Assembly (NCBI GenBank): GCA_028818225.1
Contig: JAPPOG010000069.1
Span: 62,001-126,000 of the forward strand
Source: Gammaproteobacteria bacterium
Lineage (GTDB): Bacteria; Pseudomonadota; Gammaproteobacteria; Pseudomonadales; Pseudohongiellaceae
DNA length: 64,000 bases
Reading direction: 5' to 3'
The notes under the pieces are model-generated. The model was not told the DNA's origin. It saw nothing but the letters and a program-made list of their open reading frames with translations, and searched no databases. Positions 33,149 through 43,739 of the stretch are shown one piece after another. The translations under genes were made by a program, and so were the position numbers. Position 1 is the stretch's first letter, and the number at the start of each line of letters is the position of its first letter.

Positions 33149-34228
33149 TTGAGCAAAGAAGAGTTAATTGACAAGGCAGGAAGCATCAGGGAAGGGGAAG
33201 AGCTAGATCTTGATGCCATAAGACAACATTTAGAGCCAGTGCTTGGCGCTAAAGTGGGACATCTGACAATCTCCCAATTCCCTGGCGGCCATTCCAATCT
33301 GACTTACCTGTTATGCAGCGGAGACGAGAAATGGGTATTAAGACGACCGCCGTTTGGTAGTAAGGTCAAATCTGCCCATGACATGTCGCGGGAATACCGA
33401 ATTCTGTCCGCGTTAAAAGATGTTTATTCCTACGGGCCGGTACCCATTCATTTTTGCGATGATCATAGCGTCATCGGATGCGACTTTTATCTAATGAATT
33501 ACATCCAGGGTCTGGTAATTCGTCGCGAGTATCCTTCCAATTTAAACCTCAGTCCGGATCAGGTTCGCACGCAACTCCTGAACTTCTTTGATGTATTGGG
33601 AGACCTGCATTCTGTGGATCTCAAGGAGGCAGGCCTTGATGACTTCGGCAAACCTGTTGGTTATGTGCGTCGCCAGGTAGAGGGATGGAGTCGTCGCTGG
33701 GAAGATGCTGTCACTCCGGATACTGTGAATTGTGATAACACGATTAAATGGTTGAATGACAACATGCCGGAAGAGAGTGGTAAGGCCAGTGTCATTCACA
33801 ATGATTACAAGCTGGATAATGTAATTTTCGATGCCGACGATCCAATGCAAGTAATTGGTGTACTGGATTGGGAAATGTCCACCGTCGGCGATCCATTAAT
33901 GGATCTTGGATGCACTCTGGGCTATTGGGTGCAAACAGATGACCCGGATTGGTTTCGTGAAGCGCGCACCATGCCTTCGGATATAGAGGGTGCTCCAAAG
34001 CGGACCGAGATCATCGCTCGATTCCAGGAGCGCATCGGATTATCCGTCGAAAACTTCCCTTTCTATTTTTGTTTTGGTTTGTTTCGACTCTGCGTGATTG
34101 GACAGCAGATTTACTACCGTTTTTATCACGGCCACACCAAAGATGAACGCTTTAAAGGCTTTCTCACGAAAGCGCATGTGTTACAGCGTATGTGCGAAAT
34201 GATAATTGCCGGTGAAGTAACTGACTAA
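33149..34228 (+). CDS. APH-type phosphotransferase associated with acyl-CoA dehydrogenases
   Basis: The 359-residue protein has an aminoglycoside-phosphotransferase-like kinase fold. A nucleotide-binding start reads FPGGHSNLTYLL, then WVLRRPPFG with the Lys/Arg of the N-lobe. The catalytic loop is VIHNDYKLDNVIFD, and the metal-binding loop is GVLDWEMSTVGDPLMDLG. This subfamily is fused to acyl-CoA dehydrogenase domains in animal ACAD10/ACAD11 and includes LvaA, which phosphorylates 4-hydroxyvaleryl-CoA in Pseudomonas putida. Here it sits with two acyl-CoA dehydrogenases, so a 4-hydroxyacyl-CoA kinase role is plausible. It has a TTG start 18 bases after the phosphatase-fold gene. Confidence 0.85.
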   Translation: MSKEELIDKAGSIREGEELDLDAIRQHLEPVLGAKVGHLTISQFPGGHSNLTYLLCSGDEKWVLRRPPFGSKVKSAHDMSREYRILSALKDVYSYGPVPIHFCDDHSVIGCDFYLMNYIQGLVIRREYPSNLNLSPDQVRTQLLNFFDVLGDLHSVDLKEAGLDDFGKPVGYVRRQVEGWSRRWEDAVTPDTVNCDNTIKWLNDNMPEESGKASVIHNDYKLDNVIFDADDPMQVIGVLDWEMSTVGDPLMDLGCTLGYWVQTDDPDWFREARTMPSDIEGAPKRTEIIARFQERIGLSVENFPFYFCFGLFRLCVIGQQIYYRFYHGHTKDERFKGFLTKAHVLQRMCEMIIAGEVTD

Positions 34229-34238
34229 GGAGGCATTC

Positions 34239-35030
34239 ATGTCATTTCAGGTAAGTGAATTATTTTCTGTTGCGGGCAAAACGGCGATTGTAACCGGTGG
34301 ATCCCGCGGCATTGGCAAGATGATCGCACAGGGCTACGTCGAGAATGGTGTTAAGACCTATATTTCAGCGCGTAAAGCGGAAGCCTGTGTAGCAACTGCA
34401 GAAGAGTTGTCAGAAAAGGGTGAGTGTATTGCCTTTCCTGCAGACTTATCTACCAAAGAAGGAAGAGATAACTTTGTCGGTAAAATAAAAGAACGGGAAG
34501 AAAAGATTGACATACTCGTTAACAATGCAGGTGCAGCCTGGGGTGCACCTTTCGAAGAGTATCCCGATGATGGTTATGACAAAGTCATGAACATTAATGT
34601 TAAAGCCATATTCACTCTGGCCCGGGATTTAATGCCGCTGTTATTAAAGGATGCTTCCCAGGAAAATCCGAGTCGGGTTATCAATATCGGTTCTATCGAT
34701 GGCTTGCGGGTATCTAGCACTGACAATTTCGCCTATGGCGCCAGTAAGGCCGCCGTACATTTCTTGACGAAAAATCTCGCGGTACGTTTCGGACCGAAAG
34801 GCTTAACCGTAAATGCCATTGCGCCCGGACCATTTGAAAGCCAGATGATGGATTTCATGCTGCAAAAATTCGGGGAAAAGATTGCCAAGGAAAATCCAAT
34901 GGGCAGAATCGGCAATCCTTACGATATGGCCGGGCTTGCTATCTATCTGGCCTCCAATGCGACCAAATATTTAACCGGGCAGGTAATCGCCCTGGACGGC
35001 GGTCGAAACCTGGGAGCGGCCAGGGATTAG
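34239..35030 (+). CDS. SDR-family oxidoreductase
   Basis: The 263-residue classical short-chain dehydrogenase has TGGSRGIGKMIA near residue 20, NNAGAAWG near 95, INIGSIDGLR and YGASKAAVHFL (Tyr-x3-Lys) near 168. It ends with LTGQVIALDGGRNLG. A strong ribosome-binding site, TAAGGAGG, is just before the ATG, and the gap to the kinase gene is 10 bases. As the last gene of the operon it probably acts on a hydroxyacyl- or ketoacyl-type intermediate, but the substrate cannot be read from the sequence. Confidence 0.9.
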   Translation: MSFQVSELFSVAGKTAIVTGGSRGIGKMIAQGYVENGVKTYISARKAEACVATAEELSEKGECIAFPADLSTKEGRDNFVGKIKEREEKIDILVNNAGAAWGAPFEEYPDDGYDKVMNINVKAIFTLARDLMPLLLKDASQENPSRVINIGSIDGLRVSSTDNFAYGASKAAVHFLTKNLAVRFGPKGLTVNAIAPGPFESQMMDFMLQKFGEKIAKENPMGRIGNPYDMAGLAIYLASNATKYLTGQVIALDGGRNLGAARD

Positions 35031-35153
35031 GGCGTTCCAGGGAGCTCCTTTCGGCTTATCAGGCACGCTAGTGGCTTGAAATCCGTTTAATTCCATGGCT
35101 TACGGTGTTAGTTTAGCGATCTCGTTAATAATAAGAATACAGTTGTAGTAGCG

Positions 35154-35816
35154 GTGAGTAAAAAGCAGCCTCGAGTTCTTCCCAGATCTGTCATCGCCAG
35201 CATGGCCTTTGTCAGTGGATTCTGCATCATGACCATTGAGATGTTGGGTGCGCGCATATTGTCGCCTTATTTTGGCGGTAGTCTTTCCGTTTGGGGCAGT
35301 ATTATTACCATCTTCATGCTGGCACTTGCCATGGGCTATCTGCTCGGCGGACGGCTCTCTACCCGGCGGCCCAACGCAATTACATACGCCATGTTTTTCA
35401 TCGGCGCAGCCGCGTTTTCGCTGCCGGTCATTTTATTTGCCGATCCCATCATGGAGCCAATATTTTTGACAATCGAAGATCCCCGCTATGGTTCCCTGTT
35501 TGCTTCAATCTTCCTGTTTTTTATTCCCACCAGTATTCTCGGCATGATCAGTCCTTATTCCGTAAGATTAATGGTTGAAACGGAAGAGCACAGCGGTCAC
35601 ATGGCGGGGCTACTTTATTTTATTTCTACACTGGGTAGTGCGGCCGGTACATTGGGTACTAGTTTTTATTTTGTACTCTGGTTTGAGGTAAACCAGATAC
35701 TATGGGGAGCGGTAGCCGCTCTGGTACTGGCCGGCGGAATTATTCTCTTAACCGACTACATGCAAAAACCAAAAACAGCAGATCAAAGTGCGAGTTATGC
35801 GAAGAAGCGTGCCTGA
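35154..35816 (+). CDS. Membrane half of a fused polyamine-synthase-type protein
   Basis: The 220-residue protein has about six or seven membrane helices and matches the N-terminal transmembrane part of the long fused spermidine-synthase-like proteins: SGFCIMTIEMLGARILSPYF, SVWGSIITIFMLALAMGYLL, then PTSILGMISPYSVRL. GTG is the start. Its end overlaps the start of the next gene by 20 bases, and that gene encodes the synthase-like domain, so one ancestral gene is split here into two coupled genes. The function of this membrane domain is unknown. Confidence 0.82.
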   Translation: MSKKQPRVLPRSVIASMAFVSGFCIMTIEMLGARILSPYFGGSLSVWGSIITIFMLALAMGYLLGGRLSTRRPNAITYAMFFIGAAAFSLPVILFADPIMEPIFLTIEDPRYGSLFASIFLFFIPTSILGMISPYSVRLMVETEEHSGHMAGLLYFISTLGSAAGTLGTSFYFVLWFEVNQILWGAVAALVLAGGIILLTDYMQKPKTADQSASYAKKRA

Positions 35817-36702
35817 AAAAATTCTCCAGATAATTACACTGGCAGCCCTTCTGCTTCCGCCTGTTTCTTCACTTGCAGAAACTATTCATGAAGAGCGATC
35901 CAAGTACCGCGACATTACTGTGACCCAGGTGGGAGAGCGTCGTTGTTTGCTGTTTAACGTACACCGCGGCGATCGTAACCAGACCTGCATGATGGTTAAT
36001 GATCCGGATTTGCTGGTATTCGATTACACCCGCATGAGCTTCGCTGGCATGCTGTTAAATTCTGCCCCGCAAAGTATCCTGGTTATAGGTCTGGGTGGTG
36101 GGTCTATTCCCATGACTTTTTCCGATCTGTTTCCCGACGCAAAGATAGATATTGTTGAAATTGACGAAGCCGTGGTGCGAGTTGCAGAAGAGTACTTCTA
36201 TTACAGCGATACCGAGAATATGAAAGTCTATATTGATGATGGCAGGCCTTTCATCAAGCGTGCCGGGATACGCGGTGAAAAATATGACTACATTGTTTTG
36301 GATGCGTTTAGTGGTGATTACATTCCCGAGCATATGCTCACCAGTGAATTTCTGGGCGAAGTAAAGACAATCATGACTGAAGACAGCGTGCTGGTAGCAA
36401 ACACATTTTCCACCAGTCGTCTTTATGATCATGAATCGGTAACTTATCAAAGAGCATTTGGTGAATTTTATAATTTTAAACTTCCTACTTCAGGTAACCG
36501 TATCATCATTGCGCAACTGGATACCTTGCCGTCACGTGATGAACTGGTGGAGGAATCCAGGAGGCTCTCAGGCAATCTGGAAAAATATGGTGTACCTTTA
36601 ACGGATTACCCTAGACGATTAAATACCCGAGTTGATTGGGACATGAGTCGGCGTGAGCTTACCGACCAGTATTCCCCGGGAAACCTGCTCAGAGATAATT
36701 AG
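35797..36702 (+). CDS. Spermidine-synthase-like domain protein with a signal peptide
   Basis: The 301-residue protein begins with a signal-peptide-like segment (EKILQIITLAALLLPPVSSL, then AET). A spermidine-synthase/methyltransferase-fold domain follows: ILVIGLGGGSIPMTF gives the nucleotide-binding GGG, VEIDEAVVRVAEEYF the ribose-binding acid, and YDYIVLDAFSGDYIP the active-site-region Asp. An ATG at 35797 is chosen because the signal begins there; a GTG three codons earlier is possible. With a signal peptide the domain would be periplasmic or membrane-tethered, where decarboxylated SAM is not expected, so its reaction is open. Confidence 0.8.
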   Translation: MRRSVPEKILQIITLAALLLPPVSSLAETIHEERSKYRDITVTQVGERRCLLFNVHRGDRNQTCMMVNDPDLLVFDYTRMSFAGMLLNSAPQSILVIGLGGGSIPMTFSDLFPDAKIDIVEIDEAVVRVAEEYFYYSDTENMKVYIDDGRPFIKRAGIRGEKYDYIVLDAFSGDYIPEHMLTSEFLGEVKTIMTEDSVLVANTFSTSRLYDHESVTYQRAFGEFYNFKLPTSGNRIIIAQLDTLPSRDELVEESRRLSGNLEKYGVPLTDYPRRLNTRVDWDMSRRELTDQYSPGNLLRDN

Positions 36703-36717
36703 AAAGCGGAAATAATT

Positions 36718-37572
36718 ATGAAAAAAATAGCGCAAGTGATTTTGATATTCGCAATAAGCTGTATGGGGTATACGGGACTTGCCGACGTTAAAATTAAGTC
36801 TGATGTTGTGTATGGACACAAGGACGGCATGGCCCTGGTTTATGATGTTATAACGCCTGAAAATGCCAATGGCGCTACCGTTGTATTCATGGTGAGCGGT
36901 GGCTGGTTTTCTCGCTGGGCCCCGGCAGAAAATCGGATACAACAGTTTGGCTATTATCTTGATGAAGGATTCACTTTAATTCCTGTACATCATGGCAGTG
37001 CGCCACGTTACAAAGTGCCCGAAGCCTATGCCGATGTAAGTCGCGCAATTCGCCATATCAAGCTAAATGCCGAAGCCCATGGAATCGATCCGAATCGGAT
37101 CGGTGTGTTCGGAGGCAGTGCCGGTGGTCACTTGTCCTTGATGCTGGGAATGGATTCCGATCAAGGCAATCCCAGTGCTCGGGATGAGGTCATGCGCCAT
37201 GACAATGAAGTTGCTGCAGTAGTTGCCTATTTTCCGCCGGTTGATCTGCGTGAGATAACTGGCCCTAATGATCGTTTTCCAGCCTTGGATTTTCCTCAGG
37301 AGAAGGCGGCAAGTATCTCCCCGATTCTCTTTGCTGATGCCGGTGATCCGCCTACCCTGTTAATTCATGGTGATGCTGACGATTTGGTGCCAATAAGCAA
37401 TTCCATAATCATGCAGGCGGAGTTTGAAGCACATTCTGTGGTGTCAGACTTCATTACTATTCCCGGAGCTGGACATGGATTCAGAGGCGACGACGCAACC
37501 CGGGCTGCAAATGCTTCCGTGGCCTGGTTCAAGCAACATCTTCTGGAAGGTGGTGCCAGCTACAGCGATTAA
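36718..37572 (+). CDS. Exported alpha/beta hydrolase
   Basis: The 284-residue protein has a signal peptide (ending TGLAD). A BD-FAE/prolyl-oligopeptidase-like alpha/beta hydrolase follows: the oxyanion-hole strand region MVSGGWFSRW, GVFGGSAGGHLSLMLG with the nucleophile serine, LIHGDADDLVPI with the Asp and IPGAGHGFRG with the His. It should be a periplasmic esterase. The start is 15 bases after the synthase-like gene, so it may belong to that operon. It ends one base from the convergent fadH. Confidence 0.86.
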   Translation: MKKIAQVILIFAISCMGYTGLADVKIKSDVVYGHKDGMALVYDVITPENANGATVVFMVSGGWFSRWAPAENRIQQFGYYLDEGFTLIPVHHGSAPRYKVPEAYADVSRAIRHIKLNAEAHGIDPNRIGVFGGSAGGHLSLMLGMDSDQGNPSARDEVMRHDNEVAAVVAYFPPVDLREITGPNDRFPALDFPQEKAASISPILFADAGDPPTLLIHGDADDLVPISNSIIMQAEFEAHSVVSDFITIPGAGHGFRGDDATRAANASVAWFKQHLLEGGASYSD

Positions 37573-37573
37573 G

Positions 37574-40413
<2,840 letters not shown>

Positions 40414-40516
40414 ACCCAACCCTCCTTACCTCTGAATTTTCGCGCCGGCTAGCGCATACCATAGTACGAATCAACTTTATTGCGCTCGATTCTAGGGAGA
40501 TTCAGAGTCCAGAATA

Positions 40517-40557
40517 TTGATTTAGATTAATTTGCTGCCTTCTGGGTAAACCTACAA
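40517..40557 (+). promoter_or_regulatory. FNR-dependent class II promoter of uspE
   Basis: An FNR box TTGATTTAGATTAA (40517-40530) matches the TTGAT-N4-ATCAA consensus in nine of ten positions. A minus-10 hexamer TACAAT (40552-40557) lies downstream, so transcription would start near 40564-40565. That places the box centre at about -41.5, the standard position for FNR activation. The box also lies between fnr and uspE and may affect fnr itself. Confidence 0.75.
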
Positions 40558-40594
40558 TCGCGGCACTGTGGGACAACAATGAGGATGTTTACAG

Positions 40595-41503
40595 ATGTTA
40601 GAACTGAGCCGAATACTGGTGATAATCGAGCCAGATGCTGACGCACAGCCAGCCCTGGATAAGGCCAAACAACTGGCAAAATTCGCCGAATCTGAAATCG
40701 AATTGATGATTGCGGACTATAACGCCTATCTTGAAGACGGATACTATTTTGATCCTGTTCAGGCGCAAAAATTGCGCTATGAGCATGGCGATCAACGCAT
40801 CAAGGAGTTGGAAGAACTGGCAGCACCATTGAGAGAACAGGGATTGGAAGTCTCGGTCTCAACGGCTTGGGGAAACCCCCCTTATGGAGAAATTGTAACT
40901 CGCATTAAAGACACCAAACCTTCGCTGGTAATCAAGGCAACTCGGCATCATCACAAGCTTTCGCGCCTGGTGCTCTCCAATGAAGACTGGGAGTTGGTGC
41001 GCTACTGTCCGGCACCTTTATTGCTGGTGAAGAGTAAGTTATGGGACGCAAATCCAATTTTTCTCGCTTCGGTGGATCCTGATCATTTGCATGACAAGCC
41101 AGCTTCCCTGGATAACAAGATTGTGTCTTCGGCAAAATCGGTGGCTTCGATCTCGGGCGGAGATGTGCACCTGTTTCATTCAGCGTGGTTACCTCCTCTC
41201 TCTGGTATGTACCCGGTAGTAGCGAATGAGAAGGAAGAGGGTGAGAAGTTAAACCGCCTGGCTGATATTAATGGTATCCCCCAGGCAAACTGCCACTGGT
41301 CAACCAATGATATCGTGCATGCATTGCCGCAAATGGCAGAAGAACTAAAAGCCAGCATGGTGGTCATGGGAGCGATTTCCCGCTCGCGCTTCGATCGCAT
41401 TCTTATAGGCAATACTGCCGAAAAAGTACTCGACCATCTCGACTGCGATGTATTGGTGGTCAAGCCTGACCAGATGCCGGCAGTAAACAAGATTCTTTTA
41501 TAA
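40595..41503 (+). CDS. uspE: Tandem universal stress protein (UspE-like)
   Basis: The 302-residue protein contains two Usp domains. The first starts at residue 6 (ILVIIEPDADAQPALDKAK). The second ends with the ATP-binding type motif VVMGAISRSRFDRILIGNTA, then DCDVLVVKPD. Placement divergent from fnr matches uspE in E. coli, which is tied to motility, aggregation and stress survival. Its promoter carries an FNR box at -41.5, so expression should rise at low oxygen. GAGGA upstream of the ATG serves as the ribosome-binding site. Confidence 0.9.
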   Translation: MLELSRILVIIEPDADAQPALDKAKQLAKFAESEIELMIADYNAYLEDGYYFDPVQAQKLRYEHGDQRIKELEELAAPLREQGLEVSVSTAWGNPPYGEIVTRIKDTKPSLVIKATRHHHKLSRLVLSNEDWELVRYCPAPLLLVKSKLWDANPIFLASVDPDHLHDKPASLDNKIVSSAKSVASISGGDVHLFHSAWLPPLSGMYPVVANEKEEGEKLNRLADINGIPQANCHWSTNDIVHALPQMAEELKASMVVMGAISRSRFDRILIGNTAEKVLDHLDCDVLVVKPDQMPAVNKILL

Positions 41504-41579
41504 GTTTTGTCGATACCAGGCCAGAAAAAAGCGGAGCAGCCTAAACTCCTACACTTTTTATATCGTGGCTGGTTACTTG

Positions 41580-42017
41580 TTACTCGTCATCGCCAACATG
41601 CACCGTGAGTACATCGCAGGTAGATCCATGGAGGACTTTGATCGCGGTGGATCCTAATAGGATTTTCCAGCCAGAATGGCCATGACTACCGATTACAATC
41701 GCATCACAACCAAGCTCATTGGCGAGGTTCCTGATTTCGGGAGCCGGTGCACCCATGATTGTATGTAAATGGTCTCCATCAATTTCCAGTTCAGCGCCAA
41801 TTTTTTCAAGTCGTTGTTCGGCATAATTAATTGCTTCTTGCTGTAATTCGCTTACGTTGACCGCATAAATATCCATGCTGTAAGCGGCAGCTACAGGTTC
41901 GACTACATGTACCAGTTGTAATTTGCTGGCTCCCCCTTTTGCCATGCGCACAGCGGTGTCGATGACTTTTTGCGAATCGTTGGAAAGGTCTACAGCTACT
42001 AATACGTTGTTATACAT
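41580..42017 (-). CDS. Universal stress protein (UspA family)
   Basis: The 145-residue single-domain Usp starts VLVAVDLSNDSQKVIDTAVR and carries the ATP-binding loop VIGSHGHSGWKILLGSTA followed by CDVLTVHV. This loop pattern (G-x2-G-x9-G-S/T) belongs to ATP-binding Usp proteins. A good ribosome-binding site, CGGAGG, precedes the ATG, and a perfect FNR-type palindrome lies about 90 bases upstream of the start. The protein faces uspE end to end, with 76 bases between the stops. Confidence 0.92.
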   Translation of the reverse strand: MYNNVLVAVDLSNDSQKVIDTAVRMAKGGASKLQLVHVVEPVAAAYSMDIYAVNVSELQQEAINYAEQRLEKIGAELEIDGDHLHTIMGAPAPEIRNLANELGCDAIVIGSHGHSGWKILLGSTAIKVLHGSTCDVLTVHVGDDE

Positions 42018-42104
42018 GAGGTGAACCTCCGTTTGCTTGTAATTTTGGTTAGATTTAAAGCTCTCCGTTAACCTCTATTTGAACCTTTATCCTGTGCCTG
42101 CTGA

Positions 42105-42118
42105 TTGACTTATGTCAA
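42105..42118 (-). promoter_or_regulatory. FNR-type box upstream of the Usp gene
   Basis: TTGACTTATGTCAA is a perfect 5-4-5 palindrome of the FNR/Anr type. If it sits at -41.5, transcription of the gene starting at 42017 would begin near 42070, giving a 53-base leader. A plausible minus-10, TCAAAT on the minus strand, lies at 42077-42082. Confidence 0.6.
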
Positions 42119-42193
42119 GCAGCGAGGCTAATGTTTTGGGCCTCAGAGGTAGGGGGTAAAAAGCCAGGCCAGGGCATTGCGCACACGAATTAA

Positions 42194-42367
42194 CCTGGAC
42201 TTGTTGGTCAGATGAATGAGGCGGCGGTGCTGGCGCTGACCAGTGCGCGCTTAAGAGATAAGACTGCGTTGATTGTTGCCAGCGATGACTTAATAGAAAC
42301 CTGCGAAGGATGTCATACTCAATATAAGCCCTCGGTGCCTACCGAAGGCTATAGTCATGTGCATTAG
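42194..42367 (+). pseudogene. C-terminal remnant of a c-type cytochrome
   Basis: An open stretch after the TAA at 42191 encodes ALTSARLRDKTALIVASDDL and then ETCEGCHTQYKPSVPTEGYS. It contains a CxxCH haem-binding motif in the setting found at the C-terminal end of cytochrome c domains of the type that end in CHxxYKP. The upstream part, including any signal peptide needed for haem attachment, is missing, so this is most likely a decayed gene end. Its stop overlaps the stop of the convergent acyl-CoA dehydrogenase. The remaining bases from 42018 hold only promoter sequence. Confidence 0.6.
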
Positions 42368-43512
42368 CTGGCGTCTCTGATCATGTTTCGGGCAATGATT
42401 AATTGTTGGATTTGGCTGGTGCCTTCATAGAGTCTGAACAAGCGCACGTCTCGATAGAATCTTTCTACCGCATATTCCGACATATACCCAGCGCCACCAT
42501 GGATCTGCACACAGCGGTCGGCGACGCGACCGACCATTTCTGTTGCGAAAAGTTTACAGGCAGAAGATTCGGTATTGACATTTTCTCCTTCATCACGCTT
42601 GCGCGCCGTCTCCAGGGTCATGCATTTCGCTGCATAGGTCTCGGTTTGTGAGTCGGCAAACATGGCCTGGATTAATTGTTGCTCAGAGATTGCTTGTCCG
42701 AATTGTTTGCGTTGAATGGCGTAATCCAAAGCATCGCTAATTAATCTTTCAGCGACACCTACACTTACGCCGGAAATATGTAAACGACCACGATCCAGAA
42801 CTTTCATGGCAGTAATGAAGCCTTCGCCTTCAGTGCCAATTATATTTTCCGCAGGAACAGGACAGTCTTCAAAGATGACATCGCAGGTCATGGAGCCCGC
42901 TTGTCCCATCTTCTTGTCCACCGATCCAAGTGTTATGCCAGGGGAGTTCCTGTCTACTATAAAAGACGAAATACCGTGGGCTCCATGAACCGAAGGATTG
43001 GTGCGTGCCATGACATTAAAGGTATCAGCAACCTTGGCATTGGTGATGTAGCGCTTGGTGCCATTGAGGATATATTGGTGGCCATCTCTGACCGCCGTAG
43101 TTTTTAAAGAAGCAGCATCGGACCCAGCTTCCGGTTCCGTCAAACAGAAACAACTTATCCATTCGCCACTGGCGTATTTAGGCAAATACTTTTGTTTTTG
43201 TTCTACGGTGCCGTTGAAGACTATAGCGGCTGATCCAATACCATTATTGGTTCCTATGATTGAGCGAAAAGCCGGTGATGTTCGGCCAAGGGAAATCGCA
43301 ACCTGGATTTCTTCTTCCATAGTCAGGCCCAAGCCACCATATTCTTCTGGAATAGTAAGGCCAAACAAACCCAACTCTTTCATTTCTGCCAGAATGTCTT
43401 CCGGCAATACACCAGTTTCCGCCAGCTCCTCTTCTCTGGGCACTAATCGCTCGCGTACAAATCGATCGATTAAGTCTATAAGTTGGTTGAGTATTTCCTG
43501 ATCTCGAATCAT
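42364..43512 (-). CDS. Acyl-CoA dehydrogenase with canonical catalytic glutamate
   Basis: The 382-residue flavoprotein is a standard short/medium-chain acyl-CoA dehydrogenase: LFGLTIPEEYGGLGLTMEE near residue 50, CFCLTEPEAGSDAASLKTTA near 120, KRYITNAKVAD, RKQFGQAISEQQLIQAMFAD and the catalytic LYEGTSQIQQ near the end. Unlike the other four in the window it has the usual YEGT glutamate, so it should work as a homotetramer. It is divergent from the thiolase gene, with 227 bases between the starts. Confidence 0.94.
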   Translation of the reverse strand: MIRDQEILNQLIDLIDRFVRERLVPREEELAETGVLPEDILAEMKELGLFGLTIPEEYGGLGLTMEEEIQVAISLGRTSPAFRSIIGTNNGIGSAAIVFNGTVEQKQKYLPKYASGEWISCFCLTEPEAGSDAASLKTTAVRDGHQYILNGTKRYITNAKVADTFNVMARTNPSVHGAHGISSFIVDRNSPGITLGSVDKKMGQAGSMTCDVIFEDCPVPAENIIGTEGEGFITAMKVLDRGRLHISGVSVGVAERLISDALDYAIQRKQFGQAISEQQLIQAMFADSQTETYAAKCMTLETARKRDEGENVNTESSACKLFATEMVGRVADRCVQIHGGAGYMSEYAVERFYRDVRLFRLYEGTSQIQQLIIARNMIRDAS

Positions 43513-43707
43513 CTTAAACCCTTGAAAATCCTGCTTTTGGCAAGCTGTAAATCGAACGGCTAAGCTACCACAAGCTCCCGTTTTTTACGAATGCCATGGT
43601 AGAATGCCGCCCCTTGTCCCCATCGAAAGAGTGCTTTTTCTGGGGCGCACAAAATCCTGCTGAGTCACCCCTGGCAAGGAATATGACAGCGTGAAAGCAG
43701 GCCAGAA

Positions 43708-43721
43708 TACAAGTATTTGTA
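43708..43721. promoter_or_regulatory. Palindrome before the thiolase gene
   Basis: TACAA-GTAT-TTGTA is a perfect 5-4-5 inverted repeat ending 18 bases before the thiolase ATG. It may be an operator for the beta-oxidation cluster. No known regulator consensus was recognised. Confidence 0.3.
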
Positions 43722-43739
43722 AGTAACACGAGAAGCTTT

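Noticed and set aside
40414-40419. TTG start for fnr at 40419
   Set aside because: It would lie only about one base from the AAGGAGG sequence; the ATG at 40413 has the normal seven-base spacing.
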